64,000 nucleotides of DNA from an uncultured Pelagibacteraceae bacterium (GTDB taxonomy: Bacteria; Pseudomonadota; Alphaproteobacteria; Pelagibacterales; Pelagibacteraceae): the NCBI GenBank assembly GCA_902521355.1, contig CABYRT010000004.1, forward strand, positions 1-64,000, in the 5' to 3' direction. How positions within the stretch are numbered: position 1 is the stretch's first letter; each line of letters starts with the position of its first letter. Below the pieces are notes generated by a model. It searched no databases and was not told the DNA's origin. It saw only the letters and a program-made list of their open reading frames with translations. Of the stretch, positions 1 to 8,471 are shown piece after piece. The position numbers and the translations under genes were made by a program.

Positions 1-914
1 ATTCTAAGGAAATCTCTAATCTCATTTATAGTTATTTTTAATTTGTTGGAAAAATCAACAATTTGATTTTTTTTATTTGATACATCTTTTTTTGTAGATA
101 TTTTATTCATTAAAATATTTCTTGTCGTAGTTTTTATTAAGTCTTGAACCATTAAATTTATAGAGTCTCTTATAGTTTGATATACAAGAATATCATTATT
201 TTCACTTTTTAATTTGTTTTTATATGATTTTAAAATCTCATCAAAAAAAGAGATTTGTTTAAGATCGTTTAACTTAAACAATTTAGCTTTTATTCCATCT
301 TGAATATCATGGTTATTGTATGCAACGTCATCGGATATAGATGCAATTTGAGCCTCCAGTGAGGAGTTTTTTGAAAAATTAATTTTATTTTTTAAATTTT
401 TCAAACCAATTAAATTATTTATTTTGACTAGCTTTGTTACCGGACCATTATGTTTAATAAGACCATCTAATGTTTCTAATGTTAAATTAAGACCTTCAAA
501 TTTAAAATATTTATTTTCAATGAACATTACTATCCTAAGTGTTTGAAGGTTGTGGTCAAATCCCCCATATTCATACATACATTCATTTAGGGACTCTTCT
601 CCCGCATGACCAAAAGGTGTATGACCTAAATCATGAGCTAAGCTTAATGTTTCAGCTAAATCATCATTTAAACCTAAGTATTTAGCAATTGTTCTAGCAA
701 TTTGTGATACTTCAATGGAATGTGTGATTCTGGTTCTATAATGATCTCCTTCAGTATTCACAAATACCTGGGTTTTGTGCTTCAATCTTCTAAATGAGGT
801 AGAATGAATTATTCTATCTCTATCTCTTTGAAAAGGTGATCTGAAAGGATTGCTCGCTTCTTTGAACAGTCTACCTTTTGATGCAAATGTTCCTAATTTT
901 GAGTAATTTTTCAT
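1..914 (-). CDS. dgt: dGTPase (deoxyguanosinetriphosphate triphosphohydrolase family, HD domain), C-terminal part cut off by window edge
   Basis: Reverse-strand reading from ATG at 914 (MKNYSKLGTFASKGRLFKEASNPFRSPFQRDRDRIIHSTSFRRLKHKTQVFVN...HDLGHTPFGHAGE) stays open to base 1; HD motif typical of dGTPases. Not in ORF track because it is truncated. Confidence 0.9.
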   Translation of the reverse strand, partial: MKNYSKLGTFASKGRLFKEASNPFRSPFQRDRDRIIHSTSFRRLKHKTQVFVNTEGDHYRTRITHSIEVSQIARTIAKYLGLNDDLAETLSLAHDLGHTPFGHAGEESLNECMYEYGGFDHNLQTLRIVMFIENKYFKFEGLNLTLETLDGLIKHNGPVTKLVKINNLIGLKNLKNKINFSKNSSLEAQIASISDDVAYNNHDIQDGIKAKLFKLNDLKQISFFDEILKSYKNKLKSENNDILVYQTIRDSINLMVQDLIKTTTRNILMNKISTKKDVSNKKNQIVDFSNKLKITINEIRDFLR

Positions 915-964
915 TCTTTAAAAATGGCAAAATATTATTATATTGTTTTTATCAATGTTTAATT

Positions 965-1282
965 ATGATTAAAGAAATTAAATTTACAGATAATGCTATA
1001 AAGCAGATAAACCATCTTCTTTCATCAAAAGATAAAGGGTCATTTTTTAGAATCGCTATTAAAGGTGGTGGATGCTCTGGATTTCAATATGATTTCTCAT
1101 TTGATAACTCTGCTAAGGATGATGATCTACAACAAGATAATATCCTTATCGACAAAACATCGGCTGATTTACTAAAAGGATCTGAAGTTGATTTTGTAAA
1201 AGAATTGATCGGAGATTCTTTTAAAATAAACAACCCACAAAGTAAATCTTCTTGTGGTTGTGGCGTATCTTTCTCGCTTTAA
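965..1282 (+). CDS. erpA: Iron-sulfur cluster insertion protein, IscA/ErpA family
   Basis: C-terminal SCGCGVSFSL and GGGCSGFQY motifs of A-type Fe-S carriers; ATG at 965 (MIKEIKFTDNAIKQI) is more plausible than ORF start 878. Confidence 0.85.
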   Translation: MIKEIKFTDNAIKQINHLLSSKDKGSFFRIAIKGGGCSGFQYDFSFDNSAKDDDLQQDNILIDKTSADLLKGSEVDFVKELIGDSFKINNPQSKSSCGCGVSFSL

Positions 1283-2058
1283 TGATAATTAGTTCCTGGA
1301 ATGTTAACTCTGTAAGAGCAAGAATTGAAAATATTAAAGAGTATTTAAAAAAATATTCACCAGATATTTTAATGATGCAAGAGATCAAAGCTCAAGATGA
1401 AAACTATCCTTACGAAGACTTTGAAAAATCAAATTACCAAAATTATGTATTTGGTCAAAAATCATATAATGGGGTTGCAATAATTTCTAAAAAAAAATTG
1501 GACAAAATTGAAAAAGATATTTTTAAAGATAAAAATAAACAATCAAGAATTATTACAGCAGATCTAAAACATAAATCAAAAACAATTAAATTAATAAATA
1601 TATATACACCTAATGGAAATCCAGTTGATACAGAAAAGTATACTTACAAATTATATTGGCTAGAAAGTTTAATTAAGAAGTTAAAAGGTTATTTAAAAAA
1701 AAAAGAAAATATAATTATTGGTGGTGATTTTAATATAATTCCATCTGCAGAAGATGTTCATAATCCTAAAGGATATGAAAATGATGCTTTGTTTAGACTA
1801 GAGATAAGAAAAAAATTAAGAGAATTATTAAGTTTAGGTTTTCATGATGCATATAGATATATTCATCCTGACAAAGAAGGATATACGTTTTGGGATTATA
1901 CAAGCGGTGCATGGCAAAAAAATAATGGCATGAGAATTGATCATTTCTTAGTTTCAAACTCAATTATAAATCTTGTGAAAGATGTAAAAATTAATAAATT
2001 TCCTCGTGGAAGACAAAAACCTTCGGATCACACACCAATTGAAATTGAATTAACTTAA
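1282..2058 (+). CDS. xth: Exodeoxyribonuclease III
   Basis: MIISSWNVNSVRARI, QEIKAQDENYP, GGDFNIIP, SDHTPIEIE; start at 1282 overlaps erpA stop. Confidence 0.92.
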   Translation: MIISSWNVNSVRARIENIKEYLKKYSPDILMMQEIKAQDENYPYEDFEKSNYQNYVFGQKSYNGVAIISKKKLDKIEKDIFKDKNKQSRIITADLKHKSKTIKLINIYTPNGNPVDTEKYTYKLYWLESLIKKLKGYLKKKENIIIGGDFNIIPSAEDVHNPKGYENDALFRLEIRKKLRELLSLGFHDAYRYIHPDKEGYTFWDYTSGAWQKNNGMRIDHFLVSNSIINLVKDVKINKFPRGRQKPSDHTPIEIELT

Positions 2059-3048
2059 AGATTTTATTTTATTAACAAGTTCCTCATTAATATTTCTAGG
2101 TCCAGTATCTAATCTGTTTTTGTGACGTCTTTCACCAGGCAACCTAACCTCTCCCATTGATTTCATTTTCTCAAAGAATTTATTTGAATGACTATCCCAA
2201 TCAGAATTCGATAATTTGTCAGGAGATATAGCTAAAATAAACTCTCCACCACTTGGTGGTCCACCATCGTCTGTATCCTTCTCAGCCGTCTCATAACTAA
2301 AATTATCTCCTACTAAGGCTCCAGCAAGTAATTCGACCATCATTGCTATCCCTGAGCCTTTATAGCCGCCAAATGGCAACAAAACTCCACCATCTGCTAT
2401 TTCACCAGGATCTGTTGTTTCTTTTCCATCTTTAGTTAAACCAGTTCCTATTGGGACCTTGTGCCCTTCTCTTTTTGCAACTTGAACCTCTCCCATAGCC
2501 ATCGATGCAGTAGCCATATCATAAACTACAGGTGGTTTATTTTTTCTTGGCCAAGCAAATGAAATTGGGTTTGTTCCAAATAAAGGTTTAATTGCTCCTG
2601 CTGGTGCAACTGCTGGCTTGTATGATGTACAAGCAAAAGCAACAAGTCCTTGCTCTGCTATTGCTTCTGTCTCGGGCCACATAGAAGCCATATGATGAGA
2701 GTTAGTAATTGCTAAAACAGCTACTCCATTTTCTTTTGCAGCTTTAACTAGTTCTGGTATTCCGTATTTTAAAACCATTGGGGCAAGACTATTTTTCCCA
2801 TCTGCTTTAACAACACTAGCAGTTAATTTTGAAATCACTGGTCTAGCCTTACCATTAATTTTTCCGCTTTTTAAACCAGATACATAAGCGGGTAATCTAA
2901 ATAGACCATGAGATAATGATCCATCTCTTTCAGCATTTTTGATTAAAGTAGATAAAGTATCTGCTGTTTCTTCATCGCATCCATTAGATATTAATGTTTT
3001 TTTAGCTAAATGAAAAATTTCTTCTAAACTTAAAGGAACGGTTGCCAT
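2050..3048 (-). CDS. Malate/L-lactate dehydrogenase family oxidoreductase (Ldh family, YlbC/DpkA-like)
   Basis: Family pattern NSHHMASMWPETEAIAEQGLVAFACTSYKPAVAPAGA / FGTNPISFAWP. Confidence 0.8.
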   Translation of the reverse strand: MATVPLSLEEIFHLAKKTLISNGCDEETADTLSTLIKNAERDGSLSHGLFRLPAYVSGLKSGKINGKARPVISKLTASVVKADGKNSLAPMVLKYGIPELVKAAKENGVAVLAITNSHHMASMWPETEAIAEQGLVAFACTSYKPAVAPAGAIKPLFGTNPISFAWPRKNKPPVVYDMATASMAMGEVQVAKREGHKVPIGTGLTKDGKETTDPGEIADGGVLLPFGGYKGSGIAMMVELLAGALVGDNFSYETAEKDTDDGGPPSGGEFILAISPDKLSNSDWDSHSNKFFEKMKSMGEVRLPGERRHKNRLDTGPRNINEELVNKIKSLS

Positions 3049-3092
3049 AAATAATATTAGATATTATTTACGGCAAAAGTTCAATTTTTTAA

Positions 3093-4184
3093 TTAACAAC
3101 CTTTAAAAGATTTAGACATATTTCTGATTAAATCAAAATATAAGTCTTTTCCAGGATCCAAAGTAGCTCCTAATGGGTCTACAATACCAGTTTTAATATT
3201 CATATCTTTTGCTACAGCTTTAATGATATTTGGATTAAACTGTGGTTCAGAAAATACGCAAGCAACTTTATCATGCTCAATTATTTCTCTGATTTCAGCC
3301 AATTGTTCTGCTCCTGGCATTACATCTGTATTGACTGTAAAAGCACCCAATATATTAACATTAAATCTTTTTTCAAAATATTGGTAAGCATCATGGAAAA
3401 CAATTGATGCTACACTCTGATTTAATTCAGAAGAAACGTCACTAACAAGTTTATCAATATCTTTTAGTGCTTTCTTTAAGTTGCTTTTATATTTTGATGC
3501 GTTCTTAGCATCATTTTCAATTAAATGCTCTGCCATTTCATTTAATATAACTTTAGCATTCATTGGATCTAACCAAATATGTGGGTCATGCTCACCGTGG
3601 TGGTGACCTTCATGTCCTGCATGATCATCGTGATCATCATGGTCATCTTTCTTTTTATGTCCATGGTCATCATGATCGTCATGCCCATCTTTCTTTTTAT
3701 GGTCATGATCATCGTGGTCGTCTTCTTTATGGCCATCTTTTTTTTTGTGGTCGTGATCATCATGATCGTCTTCCTTATGGCCATCTTCTTTATGTCCGTG
3801 ATCGTCATGATCACCAAAAATATTTCGTTCTCTGAATTTTAATTTATTAAGACCTTTAATTTCCATTAATTCAATTTTTTCTGCTTTTTTTGCAATTGAA
3901 TCTAATGGTTTTTCCATGAAGTTTTCTAGATCTTCACCTACCCAAAAAATAAGATCAGCTTCTTGTAACATCTTTGCATGAGATGGTTTTAACGGAAATC
4001 CATGTGGTGAAGAATATCCATCGACTATTAGGTCTGGTTTAGCAACTCCATCCATCAGATAGCTAGCTAAAGAATGTATAGGCTTAATTGAAGCTACAAC
4101 TTTTATTTCTGCTTTTGCTGATGTAAAAAGAGCTAAAAAAGATAATATTGTAATTATTAATGTTGATTTTTTTAAGTTTTTCAT
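3093..4184 (-). CDS. znuA: Zinc ABC transporter substrate-binding protein with long His/Asp-rich metal-binding loop
   Basis: ZnuA fold motifs (VASIKPIHSLASYLMDG, HDPHIWLDPMNAK, VFHDAYQYFEKRF) and low-complexity GHDDHDHKKK insert. Confidence 0.93.
   Translation of the reverse strand: MKNLKKSTLIITILSFLALFTSAKAEIKVVASIKPIHSLASYLMDGVAKPDLIVDGYSSPHGFPLKPSHAKMLQEADLIFWVGEDLENFMEKPLDSIAKKAEKIELMEIKGLNKLKFRERNIFGDHDDHGHKEDGHKEDDHDDHDHKKKDGHKEDDHDDHDHKKKDGHDDHDDHGHKKKDDHDDHDDHAGHEGHHHGEHDPHIWLDPMNAKVILNEMAEHLIENDAKNASKYKSNLKKALKDIDKLVSDVSSELNQSVASIVFHDAYQYFEKRFNVNILGAFTVNTDVMPGAEQLAEIREIIEHDKVACVFSEPQFNPNIIKAVAKDMNIKTGIVDPLGATLDPGKDLYFDLIRNMSKSFKGC
3570..3815 (-). repeat. In-frame degenerate tandem repeat coding for the His/Asp/Lys-rich loop of ZnuA
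   Basis: Repeated HKEDDHDDHDHKKKDG-type units directly visible. Confidence 0.9.
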
Positions 4185-4203
4185 AATTTAATTTAGTGTT
4201 AAT

Positions 4204-4236
4204 TGTTATAATATAACATTGTGTAATAATATAACA
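4204..4236. promoter_or_regulatory. Two tandem Zur-box-like palindromes in the divergent znuA/znuCB promoter
   Basis: TGTTATAATATAACA (4204-4218, perfect palindrome around one central base) and TGTAATAATATAACA (4222-4236), 18 bp apart. Confidence 0.75.
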
Positions 4237-4256
4237 TTAATAAGTCAAGGTAATAA

Positions 4257-5003
4257 ATGACAATTGAGAACAATGTATTAGTAAAATTAACTGAAGTTGG
4301 ATTAAAACAACGGAATAAATGGCTTGTAAAAGGCGTTTCTTTAATTGTTGAAAGAAGAAAGATAGTAACATTAATTGGGCCAAATGGTTCTGGCAAAAGC
4401 ACAACTGCAAAAATTGCGATAGGACTTCATAAGAATATAGAAGGCAATGTAGAAAAATTTACTGATAAAATTGGATATGTTCCTCAAAAGATTTCAATTG
4501 ACTGGACATTGCCACTTAAAGTGAGTGATTTTATGGTTTTAACAGATGAACTCGATGAAGAAAAAATAAATGAAGCTTTAAAATTAACGGGTGCAGATCA
4601 TCTTAAAAACCAGAATTTAGGAAATTTATCTGGTGGAGAATTTCAAAGAGTGCTTCTTGCAAGAGCAGTTTCAAAAAAACCTGATCTTTTAGTATTGGAT
4701 GAGCCGGTTCAAGGAGTTGATTTTACTGGGGAGATTGCATTGTATAAATTAATAAAAGAAATAGCAGATAAATTAAATTGTGGAATTTTATTAATTTCTC
4801 ATGATTTGCATACTGTTATGACAGCAACAGATCATGTTATTTGTTTAAATGGCCACGTGTGTTGTTCAGGAACACCAAAAGACGTTGCAATGAATAATGA
4901 GTATAAACTGTTATTTGGCGAACAAGCTTCACAAACTCTTTCTATATATGAACATAAGCATGATCATGTTCATTCAAATGACGGAGATATAAAAAAAAAT
5001 TAA
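4257..5003 (+). CDS. znuC: Zinc ABC transporter ATP-binding protein
   Basis: Walker A GPNGSGKST, LSGGEFQRVLLARA, divergent to znuA; His-rich C-terminus EHKHDHVHSND. Confidence 0.92.
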   Translation: MTIENNVLVKLTEVGLKQRNKWLVKGVSLIVERRKIVTLIGPNGSGKSTTAKIAIGLHKNIEGNVEKFTDKIGYVPQKISIDWTLPLKVSDFMVLTDELDEEKINEALKLTGADHLKNQNLGNLSGGEFQRVLLARAVSKKPDLLVLDEPVQGVDFTGEIALYKLIKEIADKLNCGILLISHDLHTVMTATDHVICLNGHVCCSGTPKDVAMNNEYKLLFGEQASQTLSIYEHKHDHVHSNDGDIKKN

Positions 5004-5807
5004 ATGTTTGATGATTTTTTTATAAGAGCTTTAATTGCTGGTATAGGTGTTGCTTTTGTAACAGGTCCTTTGGGCTGCTTTGTAGTTTGGAGAAGATTAT
5101 CTTATTTCGGAGATACATTAGCACATTCAGCATTACTTGGTGTTACAATGGCATTGGCATTCGAAATTAATATAGCAATTTCGATATTTATCATTTCATC
5201 AGTAATAGCAATCATATTAGTTAAACTTGAAAAAAATACTAATTTGCCCGGTGATGCTTTACTTGGTCTTTTAGCTCACTCAGCATTAGCAGTTGGCTTA
5301 GTGGTAATTGGTTTTCTCTCATTTATAAGATTTGATGTCATGGGACTATTATTTGGAGACATATTAGCTGTTAATGTTGATGATTTGATAATTATATGGG
5401 GAGGAGGAGCAATAATTTTAATTGTATTAAAAATAATTTGGAAACCTTTATTTGCTTCAACAGTAAATTATGAACTTGCAGAAGCAGAAGGATTAAATCC
5501 TGATAGAGCAAAAGCAATATTTACTATTTTAATGGCAGCAATAATTGCAATTTCTATAAAAATTGTAGGACTTTTATTAATAACTGGGATGTTAATAATA
5601 CCAACGGCTATGGCTCGTAACATATCAGATACTCCCAAAAAGATGGTAATTTTTTCTATTTGTGGAGGATTATTATCAGTAATCATGGGTTTATTTTCTT
5701 CATTGCAATTCAATACTCCTTCGGGTCCATCTATCATTGCTGCAGCGTTATTATTATTTGTAATATCTCTATTTAAAATTAAACAGACGATACAATTGAA
5801 AAACTAA
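5004..5807 (+). CDS. znuB: Zinc ABC transporter permease
   Basis: ABC-3 family permease motifs (RRLSYFGDTLAHSALLGV), adjacent to znuC. Confidence 0.93.
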   Translation: MFDDFFIRALIAGIGVAFVTGPLGCFVVWRRLSYFGDTLAHSALLGVTMALAFEINIAISIFIISSVIAIILVKLEKNTNLPGDALLGLLAHSALAVGLVVIGFLSFIRFDVMGLLFGDILAVNVDDLIIIWGGGAIILIVLKIIWKPLFASTVNYELAEAEGLNPDRAKAIFTILMAAIIAISIKIVGLLLITGMLIIPTAMARNISDTPKKMVIFSICGGLLSVIMGLFSSLQFNTPSGPSIIAAALLLFVISLFKIKQTIQLKN

Positions 5808-5831
5808 TGGGAAATTGATAAAAGAAAAACT

Positions 5832-6230
5832 ATGCTTAAACAGGAAACACTATCAAAAAATCAACAAATAGTTCTTGATTTCATTGAAAAAGTAAATGAG
5901 CCCATAAAAGCTTATTCAATTTTACATAATGTGCAAAAAAAAGGTATTAAAGCCCCTCTTCAAGTTTATAGAGCGCTTGATAAATTGGTTGAAATTGGAA
6001 AAATTCACAAAATTGAAAGTAGAAATGCTTTCGTTGCATGTAAAAATTCAAATTGTCAGATCTCAAAGGCAACAGCATTTTCAATATGTGAAAGCTGTGA
6101 AGAAGTAAGTGAAATTAGTGACAGCAAACTTTCAAAATATTTAAAAAATTTTCAAGACAAAGCGGGTATGAAATTCAATAAATATAATCTTGAATTCTTT
6201 GGGCTTTGTAAAAAATGCTCTATCAAATGA
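5832..6230 (+). CDS. zur: Fur-family zinc uptake regulator
   Basis: Winged helix plus CESCEE / CKKC zinc site; downstream of znuCB. Confidence 0.88.
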   Translation: MLKQETLSKNQQIVLDFIEKVNEPIKAYSILHNVQKKGIKAPLQVYRALDKLVEIGKIHKIESRNAFVACKNSNCQISKATAFSICESCEEVSEISDSKLSKYLKNFQDKAGMKFNKYNLEFFGLCKKCSIK

Positions 6231-6766
6231 AGATCTCCAAAGGAGATAAAATAGAAGAAATTACACTTCCAAGAGATGACGGGTCTACATTTAATTTATC
6301 AGAAACACATGGAAAGAAAGTTCTTTTAACTTTTTACAGAATAGCTGGATGTAGTTTTTGCAATCTTAGATTAAACGAAATTAATAAAAGATTTAATGAG
6401 TTAGGAAATAATTTTACACATGTTGCAATATTTCACTCGCCGGTTGATAATTTAAGGTCATATATGAAAAAACATAACAATTTACCTTTTACTGTACTGG
6501 CTGATGAAGATTTTAAATATTTTCAAAAATATGAAATTGAAAGATCAATGATGAAAACATTATCTGCAATGCTATTTAAATCTCATAAAATAATACCTGC
6601 AATGTTAAAGGGATATATTCCTTTAAAAATTAAAGGTCATTTTGATATAGCTGTTACAGATGTTTTGATAAACGAACAAGGCACAGTTGATGAAGTATAC
6701 TACGCCAAGAAAGATATAGCCGATCACTTCAGTTTTGAGAAAATTAAAAAATTTGCAACAAGCTAA
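6227..6766 (+). CDS. Peroxiredoxin-like (AhpC/TSA, thioredoxin-fold) protein
   Basis: LTFYRIAGCSFCNLRLNEIN thioredoxin-like CxxC; ATGA overlap with zur. Confidence 0.75.
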   Translation: MKISKGDKIEEITLPRDDGSTFNLSETHGKKVLLTFYRIAGCSFCNLRLNEINKRFNELGNNFTHVAIFHSPVDNLRSYMKKHNNLPFTVLADEDFKYFQKYEIERSMMKTLSAMLFKSHKIIPAMLKGYIPLKIKGHFDIAVTDVLINEQGTVDEVYYAKKDIADHFSFEKIKKFATS

Positions 6767-6772
6767 AAACAG

Positions 6773-7111
6773 ATGTTATTTTTTATTTTTAAAGTTGTAG
6801 CAGCAGGTTTAATTGTTGCTTTTTCAAGTTGGTTGGCTGGTCAAAATCCTAAGCTCGCTGGATTTATTATTGCATTACCCTTGGTATCACTAATAGCGAT
6901 ACTGTTTTCGTATTATGAGCATAATGATACAGAAAAAACAGTAATGTTTACAAAAAGTATATTTATTGCAGTACCAGCAAGTTATTTATTCTTTGTACCC
7001 TTCTTTTTTGCAAAATCTTTTAATATGAATTTTTTCATAATTTATATTACAGGTTTAATATTGCTAATCGGAGGATATTTTATCCATAGATACATAATCA
7101 ATTTAATATAA
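6773..7111 (+). CDS. Small integral membrane protein (resembles DUF3147 family)
   Basis: Four predicted hydrophobic segments, ~112 aa; family assignment from memory. Confidence 0.5.
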   Translation: MLFFIFKVVAAGLIVAFSSWLAGQNPKLAGFIIALPLVSLIAILFSYYEHNDTEKTVMFTKSIFIAVPASYLFFVPFFFAKSFNMNFFIIYITGLILLIGGYFIHRYIINLI

Positions 7112-7130
7112 AATAATAATTTTAATAAAT

Positions 7131-7148
7131 CTTTAACATAACTGTCAT
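7131..7148 (+). promoter_or_regulatory. PHO-box-like element upstream of the 7170-8956 operon
   Basis: CTTTAAC-ataa-CTGTCAT, two 7-mers with 11-bp period. Confidence 0.55.
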
Positions 7149-7169
7149 AAGTATAGAGAAAGGAGTTTT

Positions 7170-7391
7170 ATGTTTTTAAAAAAATATCTCAAATGGATAA
7201 GCACATTTTTAGTCTTAACAGGAATATTGCTTACAAATTTAAATATATATCCAATTAATATATATTTTCATGGTCTTGGTGTAGTTGGATGGACAATATC
7301 GGGTTTTTTATTAAAAGATAAGGCCATATTAACTAATTTTGGATTACAAATTCCTTTGTTTGTAATTGGTATTTATAAAATTATTTTTTAA
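7170..7391 (+). CDS. Small hydrophobic membrane protein, 73 aa (possibly DUF6552-like)
   Basis: Good SD (AGGAG) 5' of ATG; 2-3 hydrophobic helices; translationally coupled to arsC. Confidence 0.6.
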   Translation: MFLKKYLKWISTFLVLTGILLTNLNIYPINIYFHGLGVVGWTISGFLLKDKAILTNFGLQIPLFVIGIYKIIF

Positions 7392-7822
7392 TGAAAAATA
7401 TTTTATTTGTATGCACAGGAAATTCAGCGAGAAGCATTATCGCTGAGAGTATTATTAATAACGAATACTCAAATAAATTTAATGCTTTTAGTGCTGGTAG
7501 TAATCCATCTGGAAAAATCAATGAAGATGTTAAAAGTTTTTTAGAAAAAAATAAAAGTTATGATCTAACTAATTACAGTTCTAAAAACTTTGAAGAATTT
7601 ATCAATAAAGAATTAAAAATGGATCATGTAATAACAGTATGCAACAACGCAAATAATGAGGTATGTCCTATTTGGCCTGATAAAAACCAAATTATACATT
7701 GGGATATAGAAGATCCGGTAGCTAAACTTCAAAATGCAAATGACGAAGAAAAGCAAATAATCATTAGAAAAACTTTCAATATTATAAGTAATAAAATTAA
7801 AGATTGGATAGATGAAAAATAA
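7391..7822 (+). CDS. arsC: Arsenate reductase, low-molecular-weight phosphatase (LMWP) family
   Basis: P-loop VCTGNSARS (CX5R) and TVCNNANNEVCPIWPD. Confidence 0.85.
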   Translation: MKNILFVCTGNSARSIIAESIINNEYSNKFNAFSAGSNPSGKINEDVKSFLEKNKSYDLTNYSSKNFEEFINKELKMDHVITVCNNANNEVCPIWPDKNQIIHWDIEDPVAKLQNANDEEKQIIIRKTFNIISNKIKDWIDEK

Positions 7823-8471
7823 AAATAGATATTTTCTTTCAGAGTTCATTGGAAGTTGCTTTCTGGTCATGATCATAGTTGGATCAGGTTTAATGGCAGA
7901 AAATCTAACTAATGATATAGCAGTAATGCTAATAGCAAACACATTGGCAACCGGAGCTGGATTGTTTGTGCTAATAACAGTATTTGCTGATGTATCTGGG
8001 GCTCATTTCAATCCATTTGTAAGTATTGCTATGACAATTACAGGAAAGTTAAAAAAAAACCTTCTACCCTTTTATATTTCTGCTCAGATACTTGGATGTT
8101 TGCTAGGTGTAGCATTAGCTAATTTCTTTTTTGAACATCAGGTTTTTGAATTATCAACAAAGTCAAGGAGTGGGATTTATATTTTTACTTCTGAAATAGT
8201 TGCTACGTTGGGTCTTATTTTAATAATTTTTGGTTCAATGAGATCAGGTAAAATAGCTGTTGCTGGATCAGTTGGTTTATATATCACTGCTGGTTATTGG
8301 TTTACCTCTTCAACTTCTTTTGCAAATCCTGCTGTAACAATAGCAAGAACATTCACAGATTCGTTTACTGGTATAAGTTATTTAAATACTCCTTTTTATA
8401 TAATTGCAGAATTAATTGGTATGTTAATTGCTGTTTATATCGCAAAAAAATTATTCTTAGAAAAAGATTGA
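7812..8471 (+). CDS. aqpS: MIP family aquaglyceroporin, AqpS-like
   Basis: GAHFNPFVSIAM and SFANPAVTIAR boxes; overlaps arsC. Confidence 0.85.
   Translation: MKNKNRYFLSEFIGSCFLVMIIVGSGLMAENLTNDIAVMLIANTLATGAGLFVLITVFADVSGAHFNPFVSIAMTITGKLKKNLLPFYISAQILGCLLGVALANFFFEHQVFELSTKSRSGIYIFTSEIVATLGLILIIFGSMRSGKIAVAGSVGLYITAGYWFTSSTSFANPAVTIARTFTDSFTGISYLNTPFYIIAELIGMLIAVYIAKKLFLEKD

Noticed and set aside
3563-3842. Three overlapping alternative-frame ORFs (3563..3835 +, 3569..3817 -, 3579..3842 +)
   Set aside because: Shadow frames created by the low-complexity His/Asp codon repeats of znuA; composition is repetitive and no RBS is evident
4199-4402. 67-aa antisense ORF over znuC start
   Set aside because: Overlaps well-supported znuC and the Zur-box promoter; no family features
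5468-5737. 89-aa antisense ORF inside znuB
   Set aside because: Antisense to a conserved CDS, no independent support
7613-7942. 109-aa antisense ORF across arsC/aqpS junction
   Set aside because: Antisense to two conserved genes; likely chance open frame
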